From VXNE01 sp963665455 (GTDB lineage: Bacteria; Pseudomonadota; Gammaproteobacteria; Pseudomonadales; Azotimanducaceae): a DNA stretch of 64,000 bases. The stretch covers positions 1,054,001-1,118,000 of the forward strand of contig OY762279.1 of assembly GCA_963665455.1 (NCBI GenBank), given 5' to 3'. A program made the translations under genes and the position numbers. Positions 1-7,636 of the stretch are shown piece after piece (positions within the stretch are counted from its first letter, which is position 1; each line of letters starts with the position of its first letter). The notes under the pieces were generated by a model, which was not told where the DNA came from, did not search any database, and was given only the letters and a program-made list of their open reading frames with translations.

Positions 1-221
1 TGGGAGAGGGAGAGGCCCGGATCCCACGTGCCCTCCGCCGGGCGCCCGAGGTGCGACATGACCATCACTGCGGCGCCTTGGCGCACGCATTCGGCGATCG
101 TGGGCATCGCCGCGTCTATGCGTGCGGTGTTCTGCACCTCCCCCTTGTGGACCGGGACGTTTAGGTCTTCCCGGATGAGCACGCGCTTGCCCGCCAGGGG
201 CACGTCGCGCATCGCGATCAT
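1..221 (-). CDS. pgk: Phosphoglycerate kinase, N-terminal part (cut by window edge)
   Basis: The first 73 codons of phosphoglycerate kinase, which interconverts 1,3-bisphosphoglycerate plus ADP and 3-phosphoglycerate plus ATP in cytosolic glycolysis or gluconeogenesis. Visible family landmarks are RVLIREDLNVP near residues 13-23 (substrate-binding Asp and Asn) and VMSHLGRPAEG near residues 54-64. The ATG at 221 lies two bases after the tkt stop, so the two genes are almost certainly co-transcribed; a second in-frame ATG lies three codons downstream. In many proteobacteria a glyceraldehyde-3-phosphate dehydrogenase gene sits between tkt and pgk, and here it is absent. The rest of the gene lies outside the window. 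Confidence 0.95.
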   Translation of the reverse strand, partial: MIAMRDVPLAGKRVLIREDLNVPVHKGEVQNTARIDAAMPTIAECVRQGAAVMVMSHLGRPAEGTWDPGLSLS

Positions 222-223
222 GG

Positions 224-2209
224 TCACCGGGCGGCGACCTCCCGGATCGCATCGACGACCGCCCCGGCGTGGATGCCCATCGCTTCCATGGCCACGTCCC
301 CCGGCGCGGACACGCCGAACGTGTCGATGCCGACCACCGCGCCATCGAGGCCGACGAAGCGGTACCAGTAGTCCGGGTGGCCCGCCTCGACCGCCACGCG
401 CCGGCGGCAACCCGAAGGCAGCACGAACTCCCGGTACTCCACGTCCTGGGCCAGGAATACATCCACGCTCGGCATTGACACTACTCGAACACCAACGCCC
501 TCTTCGGTCAGCGTCGCCGCCGCCTCCACGGCGACCTCCACCTCCGAGCCCGTCGCGATCACCACCACGTCCAGCGTTCCGCTCTCCCGGCGCAGGATGT
601 AGCCGCCCCGGGCGATCACCCTCATATCTCGCCGTGGCTGGCACGCCGTCTTCTGCCGCGTGAGAGCCAGGGCGGTCGGCCCGTCGGTGCGCGCCAGCGC
701 CGCCGCCCAGGCGTAGGCCGTCTCCACCCCGTCGCAGGGCCGCCACAGCGAAAGGTTGGGCGTGGTGCGCAGGTTCGTGAGCTGCTCCACCGGCTGGTGG
801 GTGGGGCCGTCTTCTCCCAGGCCCACGCTGTCGTGGGTGTAGACGAAGATGTTGCGGATGCCCATGAGCGCCGCCAGGCGCACGGCGTTGCGCGCGTACT
901 CCATGAACACGAGGAAGGTGCCGGAATAGGGCACGAGACCGCCGTGCAGGGCGATGCCGTTGGCGATGGCCGTCATGCCGAATTCGCGCACGCCGAAGTT
1001 GAGATAGCGCCCGCCTTCGTGCAGCCATCCCGCGCCGGACCATTGCGTGCCGTTGGAGCCGGTCAGGTCCGCGGAGCCGCCGAGCAGCTCCGGCACGGCG
1101 GGACCGAGGATGTCGAGGCAGGCCTGGGACGCCTTGCGCGTCTCGATGGGCGTTGCCGCCATCTGGGCCCCCTGCGCGTGGGCTACGAGCCGCTGCTGCC
1201 AACCCTGGGGCAGCGTGCCCCGCATGCGCCGCTCGAACTCCTCGGCGAGTTCCGGGAACGTGCTCCGATATTCGTCGAGGAGGCTCCGCCACTCGGCTTC
1301 GTGCAGGGCGCCCGGGGACCGCATGTCCCAGTCCTCGTAGACCTCCGGCGGAACCTCGAAAGCTGCGTAGCCCCAGTTGAGCCGCCGCCGGGTGGCCGCG
1401 ACCTCGCCCGGCCCCAGCGCGGCCCCATGGGCCGCGGCGGTGCCTTCCTTCACCGGGGCACCGAAGCCGATGATCGTCTTGCAGCAGATCAACGTGGGCT
1501 GCCCGACCTCTTCGACCGCCGCCGTGAGCGCCTCCCGCACTTCGTCGGCGTCGTGACCGTCCACGTCCCGAACGACGTGCCAACCGTAGGCCTCGAAACG
1601 CGCCGCAACGTCCTCGGTGTGCCAGTGCCGCGTTTCGCCGTCGATGGAGATGCCGTTGTCGTCGTAGAGGCAGTTGAGCTTGCCGAGCTCCAGGGTGCCC
1701 GCGAGGGCCGCGGCTTCGTGCGTCACGCCCTCCATCATGCAGCCGTCGCCGGCCAGAACCCACGTCCGATGGTCCACGAGGGGGAAGCCGTCCCGGTTGA
1801 ACTCCCGGGCGAGCAGCGACTCGGCGAGGGCCATGCCGACGCCATTGGCGAGACCCTGGCCCAAGGGCCCGGTGGTGGTCTCTATGCCGGGGCAGATGCC
1901 GTATTCGGGGTGCCCCGCCGTCTTCGAATGGAGCTGCCGGAAGTTGCGGAGGTCGTCCACGCTGACGTCGTAGCGGGTGAGGTGCAGCACGGCGTAGAGC
2001 AGCATCGAGCCGTGCCCGTTCGACATCACCAGCCGGTCGCGGTTCCACCAATCCGGGTTGGCGGGGTTGTAGCGCAGCACCTCCCGCCACAGCACCTCGG
2101 CGACATCGGCGAGGCCCATGGGCGCGCCGGGATGGCCGCTCTTGGCCTGTTCCACGGCATCCATGGCGAGCGCTCGGATGGCGTTCGCGCGATCCGTTCG
2201 GGAGGGCAT
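224..2209 (-). CDS. tkt: Transketolase
   Basis: Thiamine-diphosphate-dependent transketolase of the non-oxidative pentose phosphate pathway, moving two-carbon ketol units between sugar phosphates in the cytosol. The chosen ATG at 2209 gives 661 residues, close to E. coli TktA (663); the open frame extends 21 codons further upstream but that stretch does not look like family sequence. Landmarks are SGHPGAPMG (24-32), GPLGQG (114-119), the ThDP motif GDGCMMEG (154-161) with DDNGISIDG (183-191), and a C-terminal half with the pyrimidine-binding and transketolase C-terminal domains. It is first in a leftward operon with pgk. A possible -10 (GATACT) lies about 40 bp upstream of the ATG. Confidence 0.97.
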   Translation of the reverse strand: MPSRTDRANAIRALAMDAVEQAKSGHPGAPMGLADVAEVLWREVLRYNPANPDWWNRDRLVMSNGHGSMLLYAVLHLTRYDVSVDDLRNFRQLHSKTAGHPEYGICPGIETTTGPLGQGLANGVGMALAESLLAREFNRDGFPLVDHRTWVLAGDGCMMEGVTHEAAALAGTLELGKLNCLYDDNGISIDGETRHWHTEDVAARFEAYGWHVVRDVDGHDADEVREALTAAVEEVGQPTLICCKTIIGFGAPVKEGTAAAHGAALGPGEVAATRRRLNWGYAAFEVPPEVYEDWDMRSPGALHEAEWRSLLDEYRSTFPELAEEFERRMRGTLPQGWQQRLVAHAQGAQMAATPIETRKASQACLDILGPAVPELLGGSADLTGSNGTQWSGAGWLHEGGRYLNFGVREFGMTAIANGIALHGGLVPYSGTFLVFMEYARNAVRLAALMGIRNIFVYTHDSVGLGEDGPTHQPVEQLTNLRTTPNLSLWRPCDGVETAYAWAAALARTDGPTALALTRQKTACQPRRDMRVIARGGYILRRESGTLDVVVIATGSEVEVAVEAAATLTEEGVGVRVVSMPSVDVFLAQDVEYREFVLPSGCRRRVAVEAGHPDYWYRFVGLDGAVVGIDTFGVSAPGDVAMEAMGIHAGAVVDAIREVAAR

Positions 2210-2221
2210 GGGTCTCTCGAG

Positions 2222-2241
2222 TCCTGAGCGAATCCTGAGCG
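2222..2241. repeat. Tandem 9-bp direct repeat in the tkt leader
   Basis: Two exact copies of TCCTGAGCG begin at 2222 and 2233, a period of 11 bp, about one helical turn. They lie between the tkt start codon and its putative -10. Spacing and position would suit a regulator site, but no regulator can be assigned and chance is possible in a 20-bp stretch. Confidence 0.4.
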
Positions 2242-2248
2242 GGGGGCT

Positions 2249-2254
2249 AGTATC
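2249..2254 (-). promoter_or_regulatory. Possible -10 element for tkt-pgk
   Basis: On the minus strand the hexamer GATACT lies about 40 bp before the tkt ATG. No convincing -35 is seen at 16-18 bp spacing, so this is a weak call. Confidence 0.3.
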
Positions 2255-2355
2255 GCACGGCGGGGCGGGCAATCCGCTTCGGAAACGGCGGGCGCGGGCG
2301 CGAATTCCGCGTCAACCCGCCCCGCCGGCGGCACGAGACCCCAACGCCCTTGCGC

Positions 2356-2361
2356 TACAAT
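2356..2361 (+). promoter_or_regulatory. Possible -10 element for metK
   Basis: TACAAT matches the sigma-70 -10 consensus at five of six positions and ends 28 bp before the metK ATG. The expected -35 region does not resemble TTGACA. I saw no SAM or SAH riboswitch architecture in the 180-bp tkt/metK gap. Confidence 0.4.
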
Positions 2362-2389
2362 GCGCGCCCCCCAGAGAGCCGACCCGCCG

Positions 2390-3541
2390 ATGTCCGACTT
2401 CAGCGTCTTCACCTCCGAGTCCGTGTCCGAGGGCCATCCCGACAAGATGGCGGACCAGATATCGGACGCCGTGTTGGACGCGATGCTCGAGCAGGACCGG
2501 GATTCGCGGGTCGCCTGCGAGACGCTGATCAAGGACGGCATCGTCGTGCTCGGCGGTGAGATTCGCTCCAACGCCCAAGTGGACGTGGACCGCCTGACGC
2601 GGCGCGTGATCGAGGAGATTGGCTACGACGACATCGCCCTCGGGTTCGACCCGAAGAGCTGCGCGGTCGTCAACGCCCTAGGGATGCAGTCCACGGACAT
2701 CGCGATGGGCGTGGACCCGACGGCGGAGCGGGAACAGGGGGCCGGCGACCAGGGGCTCATGTTCGGCTACGCCACCAACGAGACCGACGTCCTCATGCCG
2801 GCGCCGATCACCTACGCCCACCGCCTGATGCGGCAGCAGGCCAAGGCGCGCCGCAACTCCCTCTCCTTCCTCGGTCCCGACGCCAAGAGCCAACTCACCT
2901 TCCAGTACGACCAAGGCCAACCCGTGGGGGTGAACACCGTCGTGCTCTCCACGCAGCACGCCGCGGACGTCGAGCGCGACGTGCTCGAGGAGGCGGTGAT
3001 GGAGGAGATCGTCAAGCCCGTCCTGCCCGGCAACTGGATCACGTCCGAGACCAAGGTCCACATCAATCCCACCGGCAGCTTCGTGATCGGCGGGCCGCTC
3101 GGCGACTGTGGCGTCACGGGCCGGAAGATCATCGTGGACACCTACGGCGGCATGGCCCGCCACGGCGGCGGCGCGTTCTCCGGCAAGGACCCGTCGAAGG
3201 TGGACCGCTCGGCGGCCTACGCAAGCCGCTACGTCGCTAAGAACATCGTGGCCGCGGGGCTGGCCGACCGTTGCGAACTACAGGTGAGCTACGCCATCGG
3301 CGTGGCCGAACCCACCTCCATCGCCATCGACACCTTCGGCACCGGCAAGCTCGACAACGACGCCATCGTGCGGCTCGTGCGCGAACACTTCGACCTGCGG
3401 CCCCGGGGCCTCATCGAGATGCTGGACCTGAAGCGGCCGATCTACCGCGGCACCGCCGCATACGGGCACTTCGGGCGCACCGGGGACGACTTTACATGGG
3501 AACGGACCGACAAGGCGGAAGCGTTGGCGGCGGCGTTGTAG
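2390..3541 (+). CDS. metK: S-adenosylmethionine synthetase
   Basis: Methionine adenosyltransferase, making S-adenosylmethionine from methionine and ATP; soluble homotetramer. The protein is 383 residues with the ATG at MSDFSVF, matching the family start and E. coli length (384). Landmarks are the ATP-binding GHPDK (15-19), the family signature GAGDQGLMFGYA (117-128) and the glycine-rich GGGAFSGKDPSKVDRS segment in the C-terminal third. It is followed by metF, which starts inside the metK 3' end. In many relatives ahcY (SAH hydrolase) lies between metK and metF; here it is missing, so SAH recycling must be encoded elsewhere or use another route. Confidence 0.98.
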   Translation: MSDFSVFTSESVSEGHPDKMADQISDAVLDAMLEQDRDSRVACETLIKDGIVVLGGEIRSNAQVDVDRLTRRVIEEIGYDDIALGFDPKSCAVVNALGMQSTDIAMGVDPTAEREQGAGDQGLMFGYATNETDVLMPAPITYAHRLMRQQAKARRNSLSFLGPDAKSQLTFQYDQGQPVGVNTVVLSTQHAADVERDVLEEAVMEEIVKPVLPGNWITSETKVHINPTGSFVIGGPLGDCGVTGRKIIVDTYGGMARHGGGAFSGKDPSKVDRSAAYASRYVAKNIVAAGLADRCELQVSYAIGVAEPTSIAIDTFGTGKLDNDAIVRLVREHFDLRPRGLIEMLDLKRPIYRGTAAYGHFGRTGDDFTWERTDKAEALAAAL

Positions 3542-4410
3542 CGCCCCAGGGTCGGCCCGCGCGCCGGCTGAGCTTCGAGTTCTTCCCGCCGAAGACGGAC
3601 CGGGGCCGGGCCAACCTCCTACGCACCGCGCACCGTCTGCGCGAGGCCGGCGGCGACGCCACGGAGTTCTGCTCCGTCACCTACGGCGCCGGCGGATCGA
3701 CCCGGACGGGGACGTTCGAGGCCGTGCGGGCATTGCGCGAGGGCGGCATCAACGCGGTGCCCCACCTGTCCTGGGGCAGCGATCCGGCAGACGCGATCCG
3801 CAAGCTGATCGACCGCTACCGAGCGCTCGGCATCGGCCGCATGGTGGCCCTGCGCGGCGACGTGCCCTCCGGCATGGGGCCGCGCGGTGCGGTGCACTAT
3901 GCCGCGGACCTCGTACGGCTCCTTCGGGAGCGCGTGGACCCGGACTTCCGCATCGAGGTGGCGGCCTATCCCGAAGTCCACCCCGACGCGCCCTCGCCCG
4001 AGGCCGACCTCGCCTACCTCAAGCAGAAGGTCGACGCGGGCGCCGACGGCTGCATCACCCAGTACTTCTATCAGCCGGAGAGCTACTTCTACTTCGTGGA
4101 CCGTTGCCGCGGGCACGGCATCGACGTGCCGATCGTCCCCGGCATCATGCCGATCACCAACTACGAGGGGCTCGTGCGATTCTCCGACGCCTGCGGGGCC
4201 GACATTCCGCGCTGGATCCGCCTGCGCCTGGCCGCCCACCGGGACGACGAGGCGTCGCTACAGGCCTTCGGCACGGACGTGGTCACCCGTCTCTGCGAGC
4301 GTCTCCTGGAGGGCGGGGCACCGGGGCTGCATTTCTATACGCTGAACAAGGCCCCGCCCACCGTGGCGATTGCCAAGAATCTCGGCCTCGCCGAACGCGC
4401 GGCCGGGTAA
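3496..4410 (+). CDS. metF: 5,10-Methylenetetrahydrofolate reductase
   Basis: FAD-dependent MetF, reducing 5,10-methylene-THF to 5-methyl-THF, the methyl donor for methionine synthase. The 304-residue product carries LSFEFFPPK at about 28-36, TYGAGGSTR, ALRGD and FITQ-like CITQYFYQ segments, and the C-terminal HFYTLN motif, all typical of MetF. The only plausible start is the ATG at 3496, 46 bp inside metK, leaving about 27 residues before the FEFFPP strand, about the same as in E. coli MetF; no in-frame GTG was found nearer. The overlap implies translational coupling to metK. It is followed 15 bp later by gshB. Confidence 0.95.
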   Translation: MGTDRQGGSVGGGVVAPQGRPARRLSFEFFPPKTDRGRANLLRTAHRLREAGGDATEFCSVTYGAGGSTRTGTFEAVRALREGGINAVPHLSWGSDPADAIRKLIDRYRALGIGRMVALRGDVPSGMGPRGAVHYAADLVRLLRERVDPDFRIEVAAYPEVHPDAPSPEADLAYLKQKVDAGADGCITQYFYQPESYFYFVDRCRGHGIDVPIVPGIMPITNYEGLVRFSDACGADIPRWIRLRLAAHRDDEASLQAFGTDVVTRLCERLLEGGAPGLHFYTLNKAPPTVAIAKNLGLAERAAG

Positions 4411-4425
4411 CGGAAGCGCGTACGA

Positions 4426-5403
4426 ATGGTCCACGTCGCCTTCCTGATCGACCCCATCGCCTCGCTGCACCTGAAGAAGGACAGCACGTTGGCGATGGTG
4501 CGCGCGGCCCTGCGGCGCGGCTGGCGCGTGAGCTGCTTGGAGCAGCCGGACCTCTTCTGGCGGGAGGACACGCCCCGCGCGACGCTCCGGGAGCTGACCC
4601 TCGACGCTGGGTTCCTCGACACCTTGGATCCGGCGCATGCTCCCGTGGACTGGTACCGGCTTGGTCCCCCTGAGGAGACCGATCTCGCCACCGTGGACCT
4701 CGTCATGATGCGCAAGGATCCGCCGTTCGACATGGAGTACATCTACACGACGTATTTCCTCGAACACGTCCAGGCCCGGGGCACTCCCGTCGTGAACGAT
4801 CCCCGCAGCCTGCGCGACTGCAACGAGAAGTTCTTCGCCACCTGGTTCCCTGACTGCACGCCGCCCCTCGTCATCACGCGTCGTGCGGAACGCCTGATGG
4901 AGTTCCATGCCGAGCACGGGGACGTCGTCTTCAAGCCCCTCGACGGCATGGGCGGGATGAACATCTTCCGGGTGCGGCCGGACGACCCGAACCTGCACGT
5001 CATCATCGAGAACCTCACCGAGCTCGGGCGGCGGCAGATCATGGCGCAGCGCTACCTGCCCGAGATCGCGGACGGCGACAAGCGCATCCTGTTGATCGAC
5101 GGCGAGCCGGTGGACTACGCCCTCGCGCGCATCCCGCAGCAAGGCGAATCCCGGGGCAACCTCGCCGCCGGCGGCGCCGGGGTGGGGCGCCCGCTCTCCG
5201 CACGGGACAGGGAGATCGCGGAGCGCGTCGGTCCGGAGCTGAAGCGCCGGGGCATTCTCTTCGCGGGTATCGACGTGATCGGCGACTACCTCACGGAGAT
5301 CAACGTGACGTGCCCGACGTGCATCCGCGAACTCGACGCCCAGTTTTCCCTCGACATCGGCGGGATGCTGCTTGATCGCCTGGCGGAGAAGCTCTCGCTG
5401 TAA
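4426..5403 (+). CDS. gshB: Glutathione synthetase
   Basis: ATP-grasp ligase joining gamma-glutamylcysteine and glycine to glutathione in the cytosol; 325 residues against about 315 in E. coli. The N-terminal domain opens with the typical AFLIDPIASLHLKKDSTLAM stretch. NDPRSLRDCNEK, the ATP-grasp segment FKPLDGMGG, the KRILLIDGEPV strand, the RGNLAAGGAG loop and the metal-binding FAGIDVIG...LTEINVTCPT end all match the family. The stop overlaps the next gene by one base (TAATG). Glutathione made here would supply the transferases found near 58 and 63 kb. Confidence 0.97.
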   Translation: MVHVAFLIDPIASLHLKKDSTLAMVRAALRRGWRVSCLEQPDLFWREDTPRATLRELTLDAGFLDTLDPAHAPVDWYRLGPPEETDLATVDLVMMRKDPPFDMEYIYTTYFLEHVQARGTPVVNDPRSLRDCNEKFFATWFPDCTPPLVITRRAERLMEFHAEHGDVVFKPLDGMGGMNIFRVRPDDPNLHVIIENLTELGRRQIMAQRYLPEIADGDKRILLIDGEPVDYALARIPQQGESRGNLAAGGAGVGRPLSARDREIAERVGPELKRRGILFAGIDVIGDYLTEINVTCPTCIRELDAQFSLDIGGMLLDRLAEKLSL

Positions 5404-6224
5404 TGAGGCTCTCGGCGCCAGCCTGGTGGCGGATCGTCGGCGACGGCGCGTCCTCCTCCGCGCTGGACCGGGATCGGATGCTCTTCGCGGTGTTCGTGGC
5501 CACCGTCGTGCACGCGGGCCTGATCCTCGGCCTCGGTACCCCATTTCCGGTGCCCAGCGAACGCGAAGCGAGCAGCATTGCCATCTTGCTCGCGCCACCG
5601 CCTTCCTCGACGTCGTCGCGCTCGGATGCGCCCGAAACAACATCCGCCACGCCGGAAGCGGTCCCCGAACCGTCCCTCGAGCCGACGCCGGCGGTCCAAG
5701 AGGCTCCCCCGCCCGAACCGTCGACTCCCGCGCGCGAGGCCCCCGATTCGGTCGCCGAGCAGCCGGCCGAATCCACCGCACGTCCGATCTGGCCCATACC
5801 GGACTACGAGGAAACCGTACGGCAGGTCGCCCGCGCCGGCGAGGATTCGATCCCCGGAGCGGCCCGCATCCGCCGCGTGACCGGCGTATCGCCGGCGAGT
5901 CCCCAGCTCTCGTACTACTTCGAGGCGTGGCGCCGCAAGGTGGAGCGGGTCGGCAACCTGAACTACCCCAATGCCGCCCGGGCACGAAGCCTCTACGGCA
6001 GCCTGCGCCTGCTCGTCGCGATCACGCCGGACGGAGGGCTCGCCGACGTGCGGCTGTTGGAGTCCTCCGGGCACTCGGTGCTCGACGATGCCGCGCTGCG
6101 CATCGTCCGCCTGGCTGCGCCGTTCGCCCCCTTCCCGCCCGAGATGCGCCGCAGCACCGACGTGCTGGAAATCGTCCGCACCTGGCAATTCCGGCGGAGC
6201 CGGGACGGATTTCGCACCCTATAG
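5403..6224 (+). CDS. tonB: TonB-family energy transducer
   Basis: A 273-residue TonB-type protein that would couple the inner-membrane proton gradient (through ExbB/ExbD, not in this window) to outer-membrane receptors. It has a short basic N-terminus, one membrane segment near residues 24-44 (MLFAVFVATVVHAGLILGLG), a long Pro/Ala/Glu/Ser-rich periplasmic stretch (about 50-135), and a C-terminal TonB domain with LNYPNAAR, LRLLVAITPDGGL and DAALRIVR. The gshB-tonB-yqgE-ruvX order is common in Pseudomonas relatives. A TonB-dependent receptor gene is present at 30.7-33.1 kb and is a possible partner. Confidence 0.9.
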   Translation: MRLSAPAWWRIVGDGASSSALDRDRMLFAVFVATVVHAGLILGLGTPFPVPSEREASSIAILLAPPPSSTSSRSDAPETTSATPEAVPEPSLEPTPAVQEAPPPEPSTPAREAPDSVAEQPAESTARPIWPIPDYEETVRQVARAGEDSIPGAARIRRVTGVSPASPQLSYYFEAWRRKVERVGNLNYPNAARARSLYGSLRLLVAITPDGGLADVRLLESSGHSVLDDAALRIVRLAAPFAPFPPEMRRSTDVLEIVRTWQFRRSRDGFRTL

Positions 6225-6260
6225 CGTCCCACCGGGGGTCGCGACCGAGCCCGTTGTCGT

Positions 6261-6833
6261 ATGATCTTCCCGGTGGAATACAAGTCGCTCAAGAACCGCT
6301 TCCTGCTCTCGATGCCGAGCCTGCGCAGCTTTGGGGACTACTTCAGCGACACGATCACCTACGTCTGCCGCCACAACCGGGACGGGGCCCTCGGACTGGT
6401 CGTGAACCGCCCCCTGTCGATGACGGTGGGCGAGCTGCTCGGCCAGCTGGAGTTGCCCTGCTCCATCGACCCCTCGATCCGGCTGCTCGAGGGCGGGCCG
6501 GTGCGCGGCGACTGCGCCTTCATCCTCCACACCAACGACGTCGAATGCCAGCGCACCGTGCGGGTCGGCAACGCGCTCGCGCTCACCACGGAAATGGAAA
6601 TGCTGGAGGCCATTGGCCGGGGCGAGGGCCCGCGCCAATACCTGATCGCCCTTGGCTACGCCGGCTGGGGCGAGGGGCAACTCGAGCGCGAGATGGACGA
6701 GAACACCTGGCTGACCTGCCCGTCGTCGAAGTCCGTCATTTTCGACATCCCGTTCGAAGACCGCGTTGACTCGGCGGCGCGCATGCTCGGCATCGATTTC
6801 TCCCTGATGTCCGGGCACAGCGGCAACGCCTGA
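6261..6833 (+). CDS. yqgE: YqgE/AlgH family protein
   Basis: A 190-residue member of the UPF0301 (YqgE/AlgH) family, cytosolic, of unclear biochemical function; AlgH was named from Pseudomonas alginate regulation. Typical segments are RFLLSMPSL near 13, the DGALGLVVNRPL strand, LLEGGPVRGDCAFILH, LGYAGWGEGQLEREM and NTWLTCP. The ATG at 6261 adds about 10 residues ahead of the conserved start compared with E. coli YqgE, so an internal start cannot be excluded. It precedes ruvX by 18 bp, the usual arrangement. Confidence 0.93.
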   Translation: MIFPVEYKSLKNRFLLSMPSLRSFGDYFSDTITYVCRHNRDGALGLVVNRPLSMTVGELLGQLELPCSIDPSIRLLEGGPVRGDCAFILHTNDVECQRTVRVGNALALTTEMEMLEAIGRGEGPRQYLIALGYAGWGEGQLEREMDENTWLTCPSSKSVIFDIPFEDRVDSAARMLGIDFSLMSGHSGNA

Positions 6834-6851
6834 CGCCGCCGCGGCGCTCCC

Positions 6852-7223
6852 ATGGCGCACCTGGCGTTCGACTTTGGTCTGAAGACCATCGGCGTCGCCG
6901 TGACGGAGCCCCGGGCCGGGACCGCCTCCGCCCTAGGGACGGTCCGCGCCCGGGACGGAGTGCCGGTCTGGGAAGCTCTGGACGCGCTGGTGCGGGAATG
7001 GCGGCCGGAGGGATTCGTTGTCGGCCTGCCGCTCAACATGGACGACACGGAGAGCGAGATGTCCCGCGCGGCACGCCGCTTCGGCGACCGCCTGGGTGAA
7101 CGCTATGGCATCGCGGTGATCTACGCGGACGAGCGGCTCTCCACCTTCGAGGCGGTCGGGCGCGGCGGAGATCATGCGATGGCGGCGCAGGTGATCGCGG
7201 AGACGTGGCTCGGGACGTTGTAG
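6852..7223 (+). CDS. ruvX: RuvX/YqgF Holliday junction resolvase-like nuclease
   Basis: RNase H-fold YqgF/RuvX protein implicated in pre-16S rRNA 5' end processing and possibly in recombination. FDFGLKTIGVAV near 6-17, IVGLPL-like VVGLPLNMD, and DERLSTFEA carry the conserved acidic residues. At 123 residues it is about 15 shorter than E. coli YqgF: the segment between DERLSTFEA and the final Asp region (GDHAMAAQVIAETWL) is only about five residues long instead of nearly twenty. The final acidic residue is still present, so activity is plausible. It ends the gshB operon. Confidence 0.92.
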   Translation: MAHLAFDFGLKTIGVAVTEPRAGTASALGTVRARDGVPVWEALDALVREWRPEGFVVGLPLNMDDTESEMSRAARRFGDRLGERYGIAVIYADERLSTFEAVGRGGDHAMAAQVIAETWLGTL

Positions 7224-7261
7224 GATGCGAAGGCTCCGTCCGACCGGAACCTTCCACAAAC

Positions 7262-7393
7262 CTACAGAACGTGCTTGCCCACCACGTAGCCCGCCACCAT
7301 GGCGAAGACGAGGAAAGCACCCAGCTTAGTGGCGAACCACCAGACGCGGTCCGCCTTGCGCCCGCCCGGCGTGAGTTCGTGTCGTTCGAGCAT
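7262..7393 (-). CDS. 43-residue single-span membrane microprotein behind pilT
   Basis: Small gene: ATG at 7393, 43 codons, stop TAG at 7264-7262. The protein has a charged start (MLERHELTPGGRKADR), then a hydrophobic span WWFATKLGAFLVFAMVAGYVV (about 18-38) and ends GKHVL. A strong Shine-Dalgarno, GAGGGACC, stands just before the ATG. It is the third gene of a leftward run pilT, 68-residue protein, this protein, with short gaps. I recognise no family. It is probably an inner-membrane microprotein; a link to twitching motility is only suggested by position. Confidence 0.65.
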   Translation of the reverse strand: MLERHELTPGGRKADRVWWFATKLGAFLVFAMVAGYVVGKHVL

Positions 7394-7414
7394 CGTGGTC
7401 CCTCGCGAACGGGT

Positions 7415-7621
7415 CTACAGCCAACCCAAGCCCTCGATCAACTTTACCGCACCGGCGACTGCGGCGAACAGGGCCAACGCCAACTTGATGGCGTCGAAGA
7501 AAGTGCCGTATTGAAACCGACGCGCTTCCTCGTCGAGTTTCGTCGCTTCGGCCTTTAGCTTCTCAGTTTCCGCGTCGAGGCGCCGCAACTCGGCGGCGGC
7601 GCGTGCGTCTTCCTGCTCCAC
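7415..7621 (-). CDS. 68-residue coiled-coil membrane protein behind pilT
   Basis: Starts with GTG at 7621, preceded by an excellent ribosome site (GGGAGGAAGG). Residues 5-36 are nearly all charged or alanine (AELRRLDAETEKLKAEATKL) with heptad character, predicting a coiled coil. A hydrophobic segment, about 47-60, follows, ending LIEGLGWL. It starts 15 bp after the pilT stop on the same strand, and a 43-residue membrane microprotein follows 21 bp later, so the three are likely co-transcribed. No named family is recognised. The architecture (cytosolic coil, one membrane anchor) would suit a small adaptor or scaffold, but that is speculation. Confidence 0.7.
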   Translation of the reverse strand: MEQEDARAAAELRRLDAETEKLKAEATKLDEEARRFQYGTFFDAIKLALALFAAVAGAVKLIEGLGWL

Positions 7622-7636
7622 GGCCTTCCTCCCAGG

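Noticed and set aside
797..2227. 476-codon open frame antisense to tkt
   Set aside because: Shadow of the transketolase frame; no domain and biased composition.
2273..2389. Riboswitch upstream of metK
   Set aside because: The 180-bp gap is GC-rich and shows no recognisable SAM or SAH riboswitch core.
4258..5985. 575-codon open frame antisense to gshB and tonB
   Set aside because: Shadow of two well-identified genes on the plus strand; Arg/Pro-rich nonsense sequence.
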